Source of the DNA: a virus
IMG/VR virus record: IMGVR_UViG_3300032249_000086
Location: 1-37,977 of that record
Length of the DNA: 37,977 bases
Strand: one strand, 5' to 3'
Below, piece after piece: positions 30,131 through 37,977 of this stretch. The translations under genes were made by a program, and so were the position numbers. The notes beneath the pieces were generated by a model that was not told where the DNA came from, did no database searches, and saw nothing but the letters and a program-made list of their open reading frames with translations. How positions within the stretch are numbered: position 1 is the stretch's first letter; every line of letters starts with the position of its first letter.

Positions 30131-30530
30131 CTTTTTCTTTCGCTCTCATATCCATAATTTTTTCAAGTGTGCGACCACCAAAGTAAAAACTCATAATTAG
30201 CATACCCCATTGACCAAGCAATTCTACATAGGCTTTGTTTGTATCAAGGTCAAATGCGCTCATCATAGCAAAAGTAAAATATCCTAGCAAAATAAAAATA
30301 AGTGTCATAGGTCTAATGTTTTTAGATAACCAACTATCGCTACTCATGTCTGCTTGTAGCCTTGCGGTCAATTCATGTTGCTCTGCCGCATCAGCATTAA
30401 TTTTGGCTAGTTCGCCATTCTGTTGCATCTCTAATAGTTTTAATTTGGCTTGTTCAGCCTGTGCTGGGTCAGGAAATATTTTGTCTAATATCTTGCCACC
30501 AATGTCTAATAATGCGCTTAATGGAAACAT
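30120..30530 (-). CDS. Holin of the 3TM family
   Basis: A 136-residue protein: an amphipathic N-terminal hydrophobic-tipped stretch (FPLSALLDIGGKILDKIFP), a charged helix (about 25-60), then two strong membrane segments (about 73-91, PMTLIFILLGYFTFAMMSA; about 104-119, LLGQWGMLIMSFYFGGR). The NIRPMTLIFI...GGRT layout is that of the phage Holin_3TM family. It makes the inner-membrane hole that lets the endolysin through. Directly upstream of the endolysin gene. Confidence 0.9.
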   Translation of the reverse strand: MFPLSALLDIGGKILDKIFPDPAQAEQAKLKLLEMQQNGELAKINADAAEQHELTARLQADMSSDSWLSKNIRPMTLIFILLGYFTFAMMSAFDLDTNKAYVELLGQWGMLIMSFYFGGRTLEKIMDMRAKEKDAK

Positions 30531-30986
30531 TTAAAAAGCTCCTAAAATAAATTTGAGCCACAAAGTAACTATTAATGCGGCTACAAAACAATAAAACTGC
30601 ACCCTGCGTACTGCTTTTAAATCGTGCTGATATTCCTCGTTATTTTTTCGTTCCATGTTTTCAATATCTAGCTTGATTTTTAGTAACGCATCCCACTCTT
30701 TAGCACCGTACTGCTTTACAAACTTAATCTTTAAATCGGCTTCTTCGTCTGATATTTGTTTCTTGCGCTTCCATTCTTCTAAAGCCTTTAGTAACGCTCG
30801 TTCCTTTTTAAATTCTGTTTCTCGTCTTGCTCGTATGCGCTCTTGCGCTTGCTGTTGGGCAACATCTACTGCATCTTTTTGTATGTTTTCAATTTGTTTA
30901 GAAACTGACTTGCCAGCTTGACGAGCAGAATCCAGCCCTGTACTAAGCCCTTTTGCTCCTTCGGACAACCCCAGCAAATCGGACAT
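30531..30986 (-). CDS. Coiled-coil protein with C-terminal membrane anchor (lysis region)
   Basis: A 151-residue protein, highly charged and helical from about 20 to 125 (VAQQQAQERIRARRETEFKKERALLKALEEWKRKK), then one membrane helix at the end (VQFYCFVAALIVTLWLKFILGAF). It ends one base before the holin gene. It could be a tail-anchored accessory lysis protein or an antiholin. No signal peptide or lipobox for a spanin is seen. Function not established. Confidence 0.65.
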   Translation of the reverse strand: MSDLLGLSEGAKGLSTGLDSARQAGKSVSKQIENIQKDAVDVAQQQAQERIRARRETEFKKERALLKALEEWKRKKQISDEEADLKIKFVKQYGAKEWDALLKIKLDIENMERKNNEEYQHDLKAVRRVQFYCFVAALIVTLWLKFILGAF

Positions 30987-30992
30987 ACATAA

Positions 30993-31160
30993 TTATTGAA
31001 TTTTGAATACTAGAGTAATTAAGGTCACAATAATAAAACCAGCACTAGCAAGAAGTATTTGCTCTATGCGTTTTAATCTTGCACAAATAGAATCGTAGCG
31101 AATTTCGCATACGGCTTCATGAGAATTTAACCGAGCATCAGTTTCATTAATTGTTGCCAT
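30993..31160 (-). CDS. Small XhlA-like membrane protein, 55 residues
   Basis: Read from ATG 31160 to TAA 30993. A polar helix (TDARLNSHEAVCEIRYDSICARLKRIEQ) leads into one membrane span (ILLASAGFIIVTLITLVFKI), the layout of XhlA-type haemolysin/holin helper proteins. It fits between the glycosyltransferase and the tail-anchored coiled-coil gene and probably belongs to the lysis cassette. Recognised by layout only. Confidence 0.6.
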   Translation of the reverse strand: MATINETDARLNSHEAVCEIRYDSICARLKRIEQILLASAGFIIVTLITLVFKIQ

Positions 31161-31162
31161 AA

Positions 31163-32206
31163 TCACGCCATGTAATAGTCGAGGTTAGAAATAAGCCTTT
31201 GGTTGTCAGGCTCTAGGTCTACTGCTATCTTGCCGTGTTTTATAGAATCGGTTTTATTACCTAGATGATACGCTGATATAGATAATAAATCATGCGGTAA
31301 AAAACCCCATACTTCAGGATTCATTGTATATACAAGTGCTTTATCTTTAATTTCTAATGCACGCTTGCATGAATCATAACATTCTTGCCATTGTTGTTTA
31401 GCGTAGCAAGATTGTGCAAGCTCTACCCAAGGCTCTCTAGTATTAGGTGCTTCTGCACACGCTTTTCTAAACCATTCTCTGCCGTCTTGACCTAAAGCAT
31501 CATAAGTCTTGCCAAGCAAACGCATGGCGTAGCAACGCTCATTTTGCCAAGTAGCTTCGGGCATTTCTAAATATTTATTAAGGGCAACAATAGCATCTAA
31601 ATGCTTGTTATAAAAAGTAAGTTCACGGGCGTAATAAAAAGCGTTTCTCGGACAACGGGGGTCTTCTTTGATTGAAACTTCTAATAAATCAAGATATTGT
31701 CCACGGCTTTTAGTAGGGTCAGGTTTATGTACCACCAATAATTTATCAGTATGCGCCCATACTTCATTAGTCCGAATATCAGGAACGGGATACTCATGAC
31801 AAGGATGATGCCAATGGTAACCTTTTCTGTGATGTATTTTTTCATAAAAAAATGCAATCCCTTGCCCCCAATCAAATTTGTATCTAAGGCGAGTAGTATT
31901 TTCTTGCCATACACGCTCAATTTCCTCACGCCAGCCTTCTTGTAATTCTTCATCAAGGTCTAGGCTAATACAAACATCTATGTCCGCAGGTAATAAGCAG
32001 AGAGCAACATCCCTAGCAATATCAAAACGCCAAGGACTGACCACAATATTATGAGTAATCGCCCCATATTTTTTAGCTTCCTCTACCGTATTATCTGTAG
32101 AGCCTGTGTCCGCTATTAGTACCATATCGGCATCTTTAGCGGATTGACAGAATCGCTCTACAAATTGTTCCTCGTTTTTTGATATTGCGTAAACTGCTAT
32201 TTTCAT
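31163..32206 (-). CDS. Family 2 glycosyltransferase with TPR-like C-terminus
   Basis: A 347-residue protein. GT-A domain: MKIAVYAISKNEEQFVERFC, LIADTGSTDNTVEEA (33-43) and SLDLDEELQ (metal-binding DLD at 83-85) are typical of family 2 transferases using nucleotide sugars. The C-terminal half (from about 190) has TPR-like repeats (FYYARELTFYNKHLDAIVALNKYLE, then LAQSCYAKQQWQECYDSCKRALE), common in protein-O-glycosylating enzymes. It starts 16 bases after the collagen-like fibre gene, so that fibre, or the host surface, is the likely acceptor; this is an inference. Confidence 0.88.
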   Translation of the reverse strand: MKIAVYAISKNEEQFVERFCQSAKDADMVLIADTGSTDNTVEEAKKYGAITHNIVVSPWRFDIARDVALCLLPADIDVCISLDLDEELQEGWREEIERVWQENTTRLRYKFDWGQGIAFFYEKIHHRKGYHWHHPCHEYPVPDIRTNEVWAHTDKLLVVHKPDPTKSRGQYLDLLEVSIKEDPRCPRNAFYYARELTFYNKHLDAIVALNKYLEMPEATWQNERCYAMRLLGKTYDALGQDGREWFRKACAEAPNTREPWVELAQSCYAKQQWQECYDSCKRALEIKDKALVYTMNPEVWGFLPHDLLSISAYHLGNKTDSIKHGKIAVDLEPDNQRLISNLDYYMA

Positions 32207-32222
32207 GTCTTATCCTGTTACA

Positions 32223-34649
32223 TTAAATTGTATAAACTGCTTCTACTCTTGTGTTAATAGGCAAGCCTGATGCAAATACAATAGTTGTTCCGTTTGAAAC
32301 AGTTACATCTGAACCGCCAACCATTTCTATTCCATTACAAAACACCATTATTTTATTTGCTGTGTAAGTAGTAGATGTTGTAAATGTTGTTTGAGATGCT
32401 GTGGCAGTAAATGTATCGTAAATTGTCCTGCCTACAACAACGCCTAGCGATACTTGACTTGCATTAGATGCTGTGCCAGTTAATGCGGCAGTAATCGTGC
32501 CAGCAGTAAAGTTTCCGCTTCCATTTCGTTGCACTAATGCGTTTGCAGTATTAGTGGCTGCCGCAACTAATGATGTTCCCCATGCTGTGCCAGTAGACAC
32601 AGCAACGCCTGATGCTGGATATACAGTTGGTCCTGTAGGTCCAACGTCTCCTTGTGCGCCCTGAGGTCCTGTTGGTCCACCAACGCCTTGCACACCTTGA
32701 ATACCTTGGATTCCTTGAGGACCAGTAGGACCAGTAACCCCTTGTGCGCCCTGTGGTCCAGTAGGTCCAGCCGCTCCAGTATCTCCAATAGCACCAGTTG
32801 GTCCAGTCGGTCCAACAATACCCTGAATACCTTGTTCGCCTTGAATACCCTGCGGTCCAGTAGGTCCTGTTGGTCCAATAACGCCCTGTATTCCTTGAAT
32901 TCCCTGTGCGCCAGTCGGTCCAGTAGGTCCTACAACTCCTTGAATTCCTTGGTTGCCTTGTATACCCTGAATTCCCTGCGGTCCTGTTGGACCTTCAATA
33001 CCTTGAATGCCTTGTGAGCCTGTTGGTCCTGTAGGTCCGACAACTGTAGAATCTGCGCCTGTTGCACCTGTAGGTCCAGTAGGTCCAGCAATTCCTTGTG
33101 AACCAGTAGGTCCAACAATTCCTTGCAAACCTTGTTCACCTTGGATTCCTTGGATGCCTTGTGGTCCTGTAGGTCCAACATTGCCCTGTATACCTTGCGC
33201 TCCAGTAGGACCAACAACGCCTTGAATACCTTGAGCACCAGTTGGTCCTGTAGGACCAGTTATACCTGTGCTACCTTGTGGTCCAGTTGGTCCAAGCTGT
33301 GTATAGGTTACTTGTTGCGTAGTAACAATTACGGCTGGAGAAATTGGAGTTGTTGGGGTTGTGCCGCTTGCAATAGTTGTTAAAGAAACTGTTGTTGCTT
33401 CTGCTTGCCAATATAACTGAATATAATCTCCAGCGACTACTTCAAAAGTGTAATTACATACAGCAATAAAATTACCATCAAATCCAGCCCGTGAAGGTGT
33501 AATTGCAAATAATGATGCTGAATCGTTTATATCTGTGCCGTTTTTTCTTAACCAAACCCTTGCATCTACGACATCATTGTTAGTATTTACAATTTGTAAA
33601 GAATAAGTAAAGTTATACACGCCATTATGTGCGTATGTAATCCTGTTGCCGCTTACAACGCTTACGCCATTACTATCAGGGTCGGTAGTATTTAAATTAA
33701 CTGCATATGCAGTTGTGGTGCTTGCAATAGCTTGATTAGTGGTATCAATAAAACCGCCCCAATACGCAACCGTACCGCCTGTTCCAATAGGACCTTGTGC
33801 GCCCGTAGGACCAGTCGGACCAGTAATACTATTACCTTGTATACCTTGCAAGCCAGTAGGACCTGTTGGACCAGTAATACCCTGAATTCCTTGTGCGCCT
33901 GTCGGACCAACAAATCCTTGCGTACCCTGTATGCCTTGTGGACCAGTTGGACCTTCTGCTCCTTGGATGCCTTGATTACCTTGTGCTCCTGTAGGACCTA
34001 CTGCTCCAGTTGGACCAGCTACCGTAGAGCCAGCTCCAGTAGGACCAGTTGCTCCTGTATTTCCTTGTGCTCCTGTTGGACCTGTAGGACCTTGAAAACC
34101 TTGTACGCCTTGTTCACCTTGGATGCCCTGCACTCCTGTAGGACCAGTATTTCCCGTTGCGCCTGTAGGACCAGCAACAGTAGATGCAGAACCTGTTGCT
34201 CCTGTAGGACCAGTTGCACCCGTGTCACCTTGTATTCCCTGTATTCCCTGAATACCTTGTACGCCTGTAGGACCAGCGTTGCCTTGAATTCCCTGTGAAC
34301 CAGTAGGACCAGTTGGACCTTGCACAGTTGATGGCGCACCTGTAGGACCTGTAGGACCAACATTGCCTTGTGCGCCTTGAATACCTTGTGGACCAGTTGG
34401 ACCGTTAATACCTTGAACACCTTGTAAACCTGTTGGACCAGTAGCGCCTGTTGGACCAACGGCAGTAGATGCCGCACCTGTAGGACCAGTCGGACCTGTG
34501 TTGCCAGTCGGACCAGTAGTGCCAGCTACGCCTGTTGGACCTCTAGCTCCAGTTGGACCACCTGCTGTTCCTGCTGGACCAGTTGGACCAATAACACCTT
34601 GGTTAATCGTTAATGTAACTTGCTGTGCTTTGTCGTATTCAAATGGCAT
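32223..34649 (-). CDS. Collagen-like tail fibre with inner C1q-like domain
   Basis: An 808-residue fibre protein. Order: short N-terminal piece (1-20); first collagen block of G-P-T, G-P-Q, G-I-Q triplets (about 21-292); a C1q/TNF-like beta domain (about 293-452, with [12 protein letters not shown] and [10 protein letters not shown] and [11 protein letters not shown]); second collagen block (about 453-673); and a C-terminal adhesion-like part (674-808) with [13 protein letters not shown]. Such trimeric fibres are used in phage tails. Thr is strongly enriched in the Y position, as in glycosylated bacterial collagens such as BclA. The two blocks use different glycine codons. The sequence also creates spurious frames on the other strand. 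Confidence 0.93.
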   Translation of the reverse strand: MPFEYDKAQQVTLTINQGVIGPTGPAGTAGGPTGARGPTGVAGTTGPTGNTGPTGPTGAASTAVGPTGATGPTGLQGVQGINGPTGPQGIQGAQGNVGPTGPTGAPSTVQGPTGPTGSQGIQGNAGPTGVQGIQGIQGIQGDTGATGPTGATGSASTVAGPTGATGNTGPTGVQGIQGEQGVQGFQGPTGPTGAQGNTGATGPTGAGSTVAGPTGAVGPTGAQGNQGIQGAEGPTGPQGIQGTQGFVGPTGAQGIQGITGPTGPTGLQGIQGNSITGPTGPTGAQGPIGTGGTVAYWGGFIDTTNQAIASTTTAYAVNLNTTDPDSNGVSVVSGNRITYAHNGVYNFTYSLQIVNTNNDVVDARVWLRKNGTDINDSASLFAITPSRAGFDGNFIAVCNYTFEVVAGDYIQLYWQAEATTVSLTTIASGTTPTTPISPAVIVTTQQVTYTQLGPTGPQGSTGITGPTGPTGAQGIQGVVGPTGAQGIQGNVGPTGPQGIQGIQGEQGLQGIVGPTGSQGIAGPTGPTGATGADSTVVGPTGPTGSQGIQGIEGPTGPQGIQGIQGNQGIQGVVGPTGPTGAQGIQGIQGVIGPTGPTGPQGIQGEQGIQGIVGPTGPTGAIGDTGAAGPTGPQGAQGVTGPTGPQGIQGIQGVQGVGGPTGPQGAQGDVGPTGPTVYPASGVAVSTGTAWGTSLVAAATNTANALVQRNGSGNFTAGTITAALTGTASNASQVSLGVVVGRTIYDTFTATASQTTFTTSTTYTANKIMVFCNGIEMVGGSDVTVSNGTTIVFASGLPINTRVEAVYTI
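32636..33295 (-). repeat. Collagen triplet repeat block 2 (GGA-CC codon style)
   Basis: Tandem imperfect 9-base repeats coding G-x-y triplets (mostly GPT, GPQ, GIQ). Glycine before proline is mostly GGA here (GGACC), on the coding strand. It encodes fibre residues of about 453-673. Confidence 0.85.
33775..34590 (-). repeat. Collagen triplet repeat block 1 (GGT-CC codon style)
   Basis: Tandem imperfect 9-base repeats coding G-x-y triplets of fibre residues about 21-292. Glycine before proline is mostly GGT (GGTCC) here, unlike block 2. Confidence 0.85.
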
Positions 34650-34657
34650 GATAAGTC

Positions 34658-35143
34658 CTAAACATTAATAATTGCATCAGAGCGCACAATAAACAACAAG
34701 AAAATAATCATGTCATTTGCTGGAGTAGAGCCGATAGATGGAAAACTTACTTTAATGCGCCCTGAAAAACCAGCACCATTAACGCTATTAATATCTAATT
34801 CAGGCTGGTTTGCTATTAATCCCCAAGCGTTATCTTCAATAATTAACGTAAATGTGCCAGTTAAATTGTCTTTGTTTGCAATGGTTAGCGGAATTGCAGT
34901 AGGTGTAGGCGTGTAATCGCCAATGTCAAAAGTCAAACCATAGCGTGAATCTTTTACATTAGTAAGAGTTCTGCGTATGATTTGCGCATCAATAGTTGCA
35001 TTAGTTAAATTTAAAGGAACGCCATCAGAATCGTTAAGTGTTAGATTCCAATAGGTATTTTGATTCCAAACTAACTCGCCAGCAATAATTTGATTGTCAA
35101 ACCCGCTTATTTGAGTAAGCGTGTTTTTATTAAAGACTGCCAT
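34658..35143 (-). CDS. Baseplate/fibre-associated beta protein
   Basis: A 161-residue beta-rich protein directly upstream of the fibre gene. The pattern [43 protein letters not shown] resembles the Ig-like N-terminal domain of BppU-type baseplate proteins, which hold fibres on the tail. The end [18 protein letters not shown] is hydrophobic. Start ATG 35143 has a TTGGAGAAATC ribosome site. The call is inferred from position and sequence style; moderate to low confidence for the exact role. Confidence 0.55.
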   Translation of the reverse strand: MAVFNKNTLTQISGFDNQIIAGELVWNQNTYWNLTLNDSDGVPLNLTNATIDAQIIRRTLTNVKDSRYGLTFDIGDYTPTPTAIPLTIANKDNLTGTFTLIIEDNAWGLIANQPELDINSVNGAGFSGRIKVSFPSIGSTPANDMIIFLLFIVRSDAIINV

Positions 35144-35169
35144 GATTTCTCCAATTCTCGGTATTTAGG

Positions 35170-35185
35170 AAGTGGTACTCCACTT
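35170..35185. repeat. 6-bp hairpin before the baseplate-like gene
   Basis: AAGTGG (35170-35175), loop TACT, CCACTT (35180-35185). It lies in the 76-base gap between the 47-residue gene and the 161-residue gene. There is no T-run, so it is not an intrinsic terminator; an mRNA processing or stability hairpin is possible. Confidence 0.45.
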
Positions 35186-35219
35186 ACCCATGAATCATGT
35201 TTTGTCTTGTTACTTTATT

Positions 35220-35363
35220 TTACTTTAATTCTTCAACTACGGGTATATTTTGCCATTTGCCTGTATAGCCTTGAGCCTCGTTTATATATCGCACTTGTAA
35301 TATGACATCACCATTAATGGTTTTATATATGCGAAACTCAGGCGTACTGTTTGGGTAAGCCAT
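35220..35363 (-). CDS. Hypothetical 47-residue protein in the fibre region
   Basis: Read from ATG 35363 to TAA 35220. The peptide AYPNSTPEFRIYKTINGDV followed by QVRYINEAQGYTGKWQNIPVV looks like two beta hairpins. It begins 2 bases after the stop of the 85-residue gene. Small proteins of this style near phage fibre genes are common but unnamed. Confidence 0.7.
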   Translation of the reverse strand: MAYPNSTPEFRIYKTINGDVILQVRYINEAQGYTGKWQNIPVVEELK

Positions 35364-35365
35364 AT

Positions 35366-35623
35366 TTACTCGGCTACTAGCGTTTCTGTTGTTACAACAG
35401 GCTCAGGAATTGGTGGAATTTCAGGTGTTACATACTCAGCAATTACGCCATACTCACCCGCATTACCTTTAGTCCAAATTTCTTGGATGTGTGCATATTT
35501 GTCAGTAGCGTTAATGCCTGCAGGCATTTCTTCATTAAATTCTTCGTACTTAACAATGCACGAAAACATAGTGTGTTCCGCATCATCCCACTGCAAATTT
35601 TTTACATATTCAATAGTAAACAT
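35366..35623 (-). CDS. Hypothetical 85-residue protein in the fibre region
   Basis: A small acidic protein: TIEYVKNLQWDDAEHTMFSCIVKYEEFNEEMPAGINATDKYAHIQEIW, ending in a proline-rich, acidic tail (PEIPPIPEPVVTTETLVAE). Beta-rich with a flexible tail; no enzyme motif. Ribosome site AAGGAAAAATA before ATG 35623. Probably a minor tail or fibre assembly protein by context. Confidence 0.65.
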   Translation of the reverse strand: MFTIEYVKNLQWDDAEHTMFSCIVKYEEFNEEMPAGINATDKYAHIQEIWTKGNAGEYGVIAEYVTPEIPPIPEPVVTTETLVAE

Positions 35624-35634
35624 TATTTTTCCTT

Positions 35635-36303
35635 TTAAGAAACTCGTACAAAAAGACCGACATAATTCTGACTTTGAGTAACATTACCATCACCGTTGTA
35701 ATTAGAACTTCTTGAGCCAGTTCCGCCCATTGCCCGCCATGTGCCTGATAATGTAGTAGTTCCAATAGGGAGTTGATATCCACTATTGCCCTCGGTTTGT
35801 CTAATGCAACAAATTGAATTCCAAATAGTAAAAGTTATACTATATGGAACACTAGGATTTTCTGAATAATAATTTTGTCCAACTGTAACTGATTGTGAAC
35901 TTGAAACTGTAGATGGATATCTTAAATTACTGCCTGCAGTAGTTGCGCCACCTGCAATGGTGCTTGTAGTACAATTTGCCGCCCATATTACGCTACCAAT
36001 AGCATCAATGTTTGTAGTAACTACTGCACCTGTTTGTCCGTTAAGAGATGTTACGCCGCCGCCCGATGCGCTAATAGTCACGCCACCAGTAGAAGCGGAT
36101 ACCGAAATACCAGTACCAGCAGAAACAGACGTAACTCCAGCATTGTTAAGAGTTACGGAAGAACCTAATGCAACTGAGCCGCCGCCACTCATGCCTGTGC
36201 CAGCAGTTACGGTAACGGCTGAATTTTGTAAACCCGTATTATCAGTTGCTCCTGATGTATTTAATTTATTAGCAAATAAAGCAAGGTTAAGTGCTTGTGT
36301 CAT
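35635..36303 (-). CDS. Small tail fibre-like protein
   Basis: A 222-residue protein: after a short helical N-terminus (TQALNLALFANKLNTSG) come Gly/Ser/Thr/Val-rich beta repeats (VTAGTGMSGGG, VSAGTGISVSASTGGVTISASGGGV, then LNGQTGAVVTTNID), the style of phage fibre shafts, and a C-terminal globular head with RAMGGTGSRSSN that often forms the receptor-binding end. It overlaps no gene but starts 1 base before the stop of the J-like gene. Likely part of an adhesin. Confidence 0.75.
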   Translation of the reverse strand: MTQALNLALFANKLNTSGATDNTGLQNSAVTVTAGTGMSGGGSVALGSSVTLNNAGVTSVSAGTGISVSASTGGVTISASGGGVTSLNGQTGAVVTTNIDAIGSVIWAANCTTSTIAGGATTAGSNLRYPSTVSSSQSVTVGQNYYSENPSVPYSITFTIWNSICCIRQTEGNSGYQLPIGTTTLSGTWRAMGGTGSRSSNYNGDGNVTQSQNYVGLFVRVS

Positions 36304-37977
36304 TTAGACTGCTCCTGTTCTAGCAAAAGTTTGTTGAGTCATAATAGTAAAATTGTTATTAGGCGTGTATTGCAATGTATATGTTCCAGTTGCGGTTGTA
36401 AAATCTACTGTTTCACGCAAGTTTACTCCATTACTATATAAATTAAAAGCTAAGCTATTATAGCTAAATGGATAAATAGTTTGACCTATAGTTGTAAATA
36501 CATCCACATTTACTGGCGTTCCGTTAGCTACGCCTAAATTATTTGGTGACCATTGAACAATTTCTAATATTCCGCTTACATTATCCGTAAATGTAATAGT
36601 TTGACCGCTTACATTGTAATCTTGCGAATTTACTACTGTCCCGTTTAAAAACAACAATTCAAATCCATCAACAAGTGTAAACCCTGATGCTGTGTAACTG
36701 CCTTGTGTTGTTAGCGTAGTTTGATTATGCGTAAATGAAGCATAAACGCCACTAGATGAATTGACAGATTTAAACGAAATAATACATATAAAATCACCTG
36801 CCGCCGCACCGTTAGCTAATGTAACTGTGCCTGTTGTGCCGCCTGTATCAGTATATAAACTAGGTTGTAATTTAATGCCATTTCTAAATACCCAACATTG
36901 TCCTGATATATAACCTGCGCCTCTAGTCACGCTAAATACAGTCTGACCGCTTGTAGCCGTAAAGTTTTGTTCTGTATAGTTAAAATTATCAGGCGTTTCA
37001 AAACCGACCACACGCCCATAAATATCAATAGTTAATGTAGCTACAGATGATGTTTGTGTATAAGCACCGCCAAAATCTAAATATTGTTGCAATGAAGCAA
37101 CAATGTTTCCGTCTGTATTATTAGTAATAGCAACTTGACCAGTACCAACTGTAGTCGTTCCTGTCTGTAATAGTTGTCCTGTACGTTGGTCTAAATCAAT
37201 AATATTAGTACCATCAGGTAAAGCTGACCATAAAGATGGGTCATGTAAAAGTATTTGCGTAGGAGTAAATCTAGCTGTACCTGCCGCATATTCAGCAAAT
37301 CCCGTAGCAAAACTAAATTTTCTACCAGTACGATTTGCATACAATGGAAATACAATAGTGCCAAAATCAGGAACGGCATCGTACCAAGTGTAATCGGCTG
37401 GATTTGTGCTTATTGCTGTGCCGTCTTGATTAGCTAAACCATAGTGCGTTTTATTTCTAGGATTTAGACTAAAACCAGTACCAGTAAGGCTTGTGCCGTA
37501 AGCTATAGCAACATATTTTAGGCTGTATTGAAATGTTGTTGGTCGCCATTCAAATAATGCGCTTGCAGGACTGTATGATGAATTAGCAAGACTATTAACC
37601 ATACGACTGAATATGTACCAGTTTCCAGCAGGTATATTATTTAGTGTAATTAACGGAAGTAAAAAATTGGTTGTCCAAGGTGTACCGTTAGATTGCACTT
37701 CGCTTGTGCCAGCAAAATACATTTGTTCTTGTAATGGATTAGAAAAAGCTGAATACCAAACTTCTGCATACTGCGTAATGCCAGCAGGTGATGTTGTTAC
37801 TTGCACAACAAAATAAGGATTTGTAGCAGTTGGATATTGTCCTGTAACAACAGAAGCAACAGGAATACCAAAAAATGTTGGGTCACTAATACCAGTATTA
37901 GGCGCTGGCTGAAATTCTGTAATACTTACATCATCATATACGCTTGCATTGTATTCAGACATATTAAGCTGTACGGA
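36304..37977 (-). CDS. Tail tip / host-specificity (J-like) protein, C-terminal part
   Basis: The continuation of the gene at 1-1590. The frame runs without a stop from 37977 to TAA 36304. Bases 37855-37977 repeat 1-123, so the unique part ends at 37854. The apparent start at 37962 (SEYNASVYDDV) is internal: it is residue 495 of the 1046-residue product. After a segment with SITEFQPAPNTGISDPTFFGIP come fibronectin-like stretches (SPAGITQYAEVWYS), then three related modules of the type FTATSGQTVFSVT...VFRNGIKL near the C-terminus (about the last 226 residues), probably carbohydrate-binding or spacer units. The N-terminal half belongs to the other contig end. Confidence 0.85.
   Translation of the reverse strand, partial: SVQLNMSEYNASVYDDVSITEFQPAPNTGISDPTFFGIPVASVVTGQYPTATNPYFVVQVTTSPAGITQYAEVWYSAFSNPLQEQMYFAGTSEVQSNGTPWTTNFLLPLITLNNIPAGNWYIFSRMVNSLANSSYSPASALFEWRPTTFQYSLKYVAIAYGTSLTGTGFSLNPRNKTHYGLANQDGTAISTNPADYTWYDAVPDFGTIVFPLYANRTGRKFSFATGFAEYAAGTARFTPTQILLHDPSLWSALPDGTNIIDLDQRTGQLLQTGTTTVGTGQVAITNNTDGNIVASLQQYLDFGGAYTQTSSVATLTIDIYGRVVGFETPDNFNYTEQNFTATSGQTVFSVTRGAGYISGQCWVFRNGIKLQPSLYTDTGGTTGTVTLANGAAAGDFICIISFKSVNSSSGVYASFTHNQTTLTTQGSYTASGFTLVDGFELLFLNGTVVNSQDYNVSGQTITFTDNVSGILEIVQWSPNNLGVANGTPVNVDVFTTIGQTIYPFSYNSLAFNLYSNGVNLRETVDFTTATGTYTLQYTPNNNFTIMTQQTFARTGAV
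37855..37977. repeat. Direct terminal repeat (assembly overlap), right copy
   Basis: Exact copy of bases 1-123. It lies in the coding frame of the J-like gene and closes the circle. When a unique genome is needed this copy can be left out. Confidence 0.95.

Noticed and set aside
32473-34298. Several plus- and minus-strand frames within the collagen repeats, rich in Cys/Ser/Arg or Leu/Val
   Set aside because: They are by-products of the regular 9-base repeat read in other frames; only the 808-residue G-x-y frame is continuous and sensible.
32636-34590. CRISPR-like repeat array
   Set aside because: The repeats are 9-base multiples without spacers and encode collagen triplets.
1-37977. Prophage or temperate phage with attachment site
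   Set aside because: No integrase, excisionase, CI-like repressor or att-like tRNA fragment is visible, and the terminal repeat is an assembly overlap.

Overview
The window is the complete genome of a tailed double-stranded DNA phage with a siphovirus-type gene set, most likely assembled from a metagenome. Bases 1-123 recur exactly at 37855-37977, so the sequence is a circular (or circularly permuted) molecule of 37,854 unique bases cut inside a gene. No integrase, excisionase or CI-type repressor is visible, so a strictly lytic life style is the simplest reading. The DNA is AT-rich by eye. The host is not proven, but a Bug/TctC-family solute-binding protein, a family greatly expanded in Burkholderiales, together with the phage gene types suggests a freshwater-type betaproteobacterium.

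Layout: nearly everything is read leftwards (minus strand). A divergent control region at about 25708-25788 sends an early operon left (25707 to 20237: small proteins, ERF annealing protein, YqaJ exonuclease, SSB, amidoligase, gamma-glutamylcyclotransferase-like protein, DUF932) and another right (25788 to 28285: RusA, a DUF1376 replication protein, two further nuclease candidates and several tiny proteins). A second strong minus-strand promoter with a 10-bp inverted repeat (20182-20240) opens a tightly overlapping accessory cassette: a small winged-helix-like protein, a ParB-domain protein, the Bug/TctC protein, an IbrA-like PAPS-reductase-family protein, an IbrB-like ParB-domain protein and a DUF5856-like protein. 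It runs on into the packaging and head genes (HNH, P27 small terminase, large terminase, portal, protease, two paralogous HK97-fold capsid proteins), then the connector and tail genes (G/GT frameshift, tape measure, tail tip), across the contig ends into the fibre genes, and ends with lysis genes, a metallophosphoesterase and a SprT-like peptidase that meet the rightward operon tail to tail at 28280.

Points of most interest: (1) the wHTH-ParB-Bug-IbrA-IbrB cassette, where a secreted carboxylate-binding protein overlaps at both ends with DNA/nucleotide-type genes; (2) two tandem major capsid paralogues, only one with a scaffold (delta) domain, separated by an intrinsic terminator; (3) a compact 70-nt three-way-junction RNA candidate before the replication gene; (4) an amidoligase plus cyclotransferase pair; (5) a collagen - C1q-like - collagen fibre followed directly by a glycosyltransferase; (6) a G GGA AAG frameshift site identical to that of lambda.

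There is no gene-free stretch over 300 bases. The longest gap, 23059-23319, holds a putative promoter and two hairpin elements, described below. No tRNA, rRNA, CRISPR array or insertion sequence was seen.
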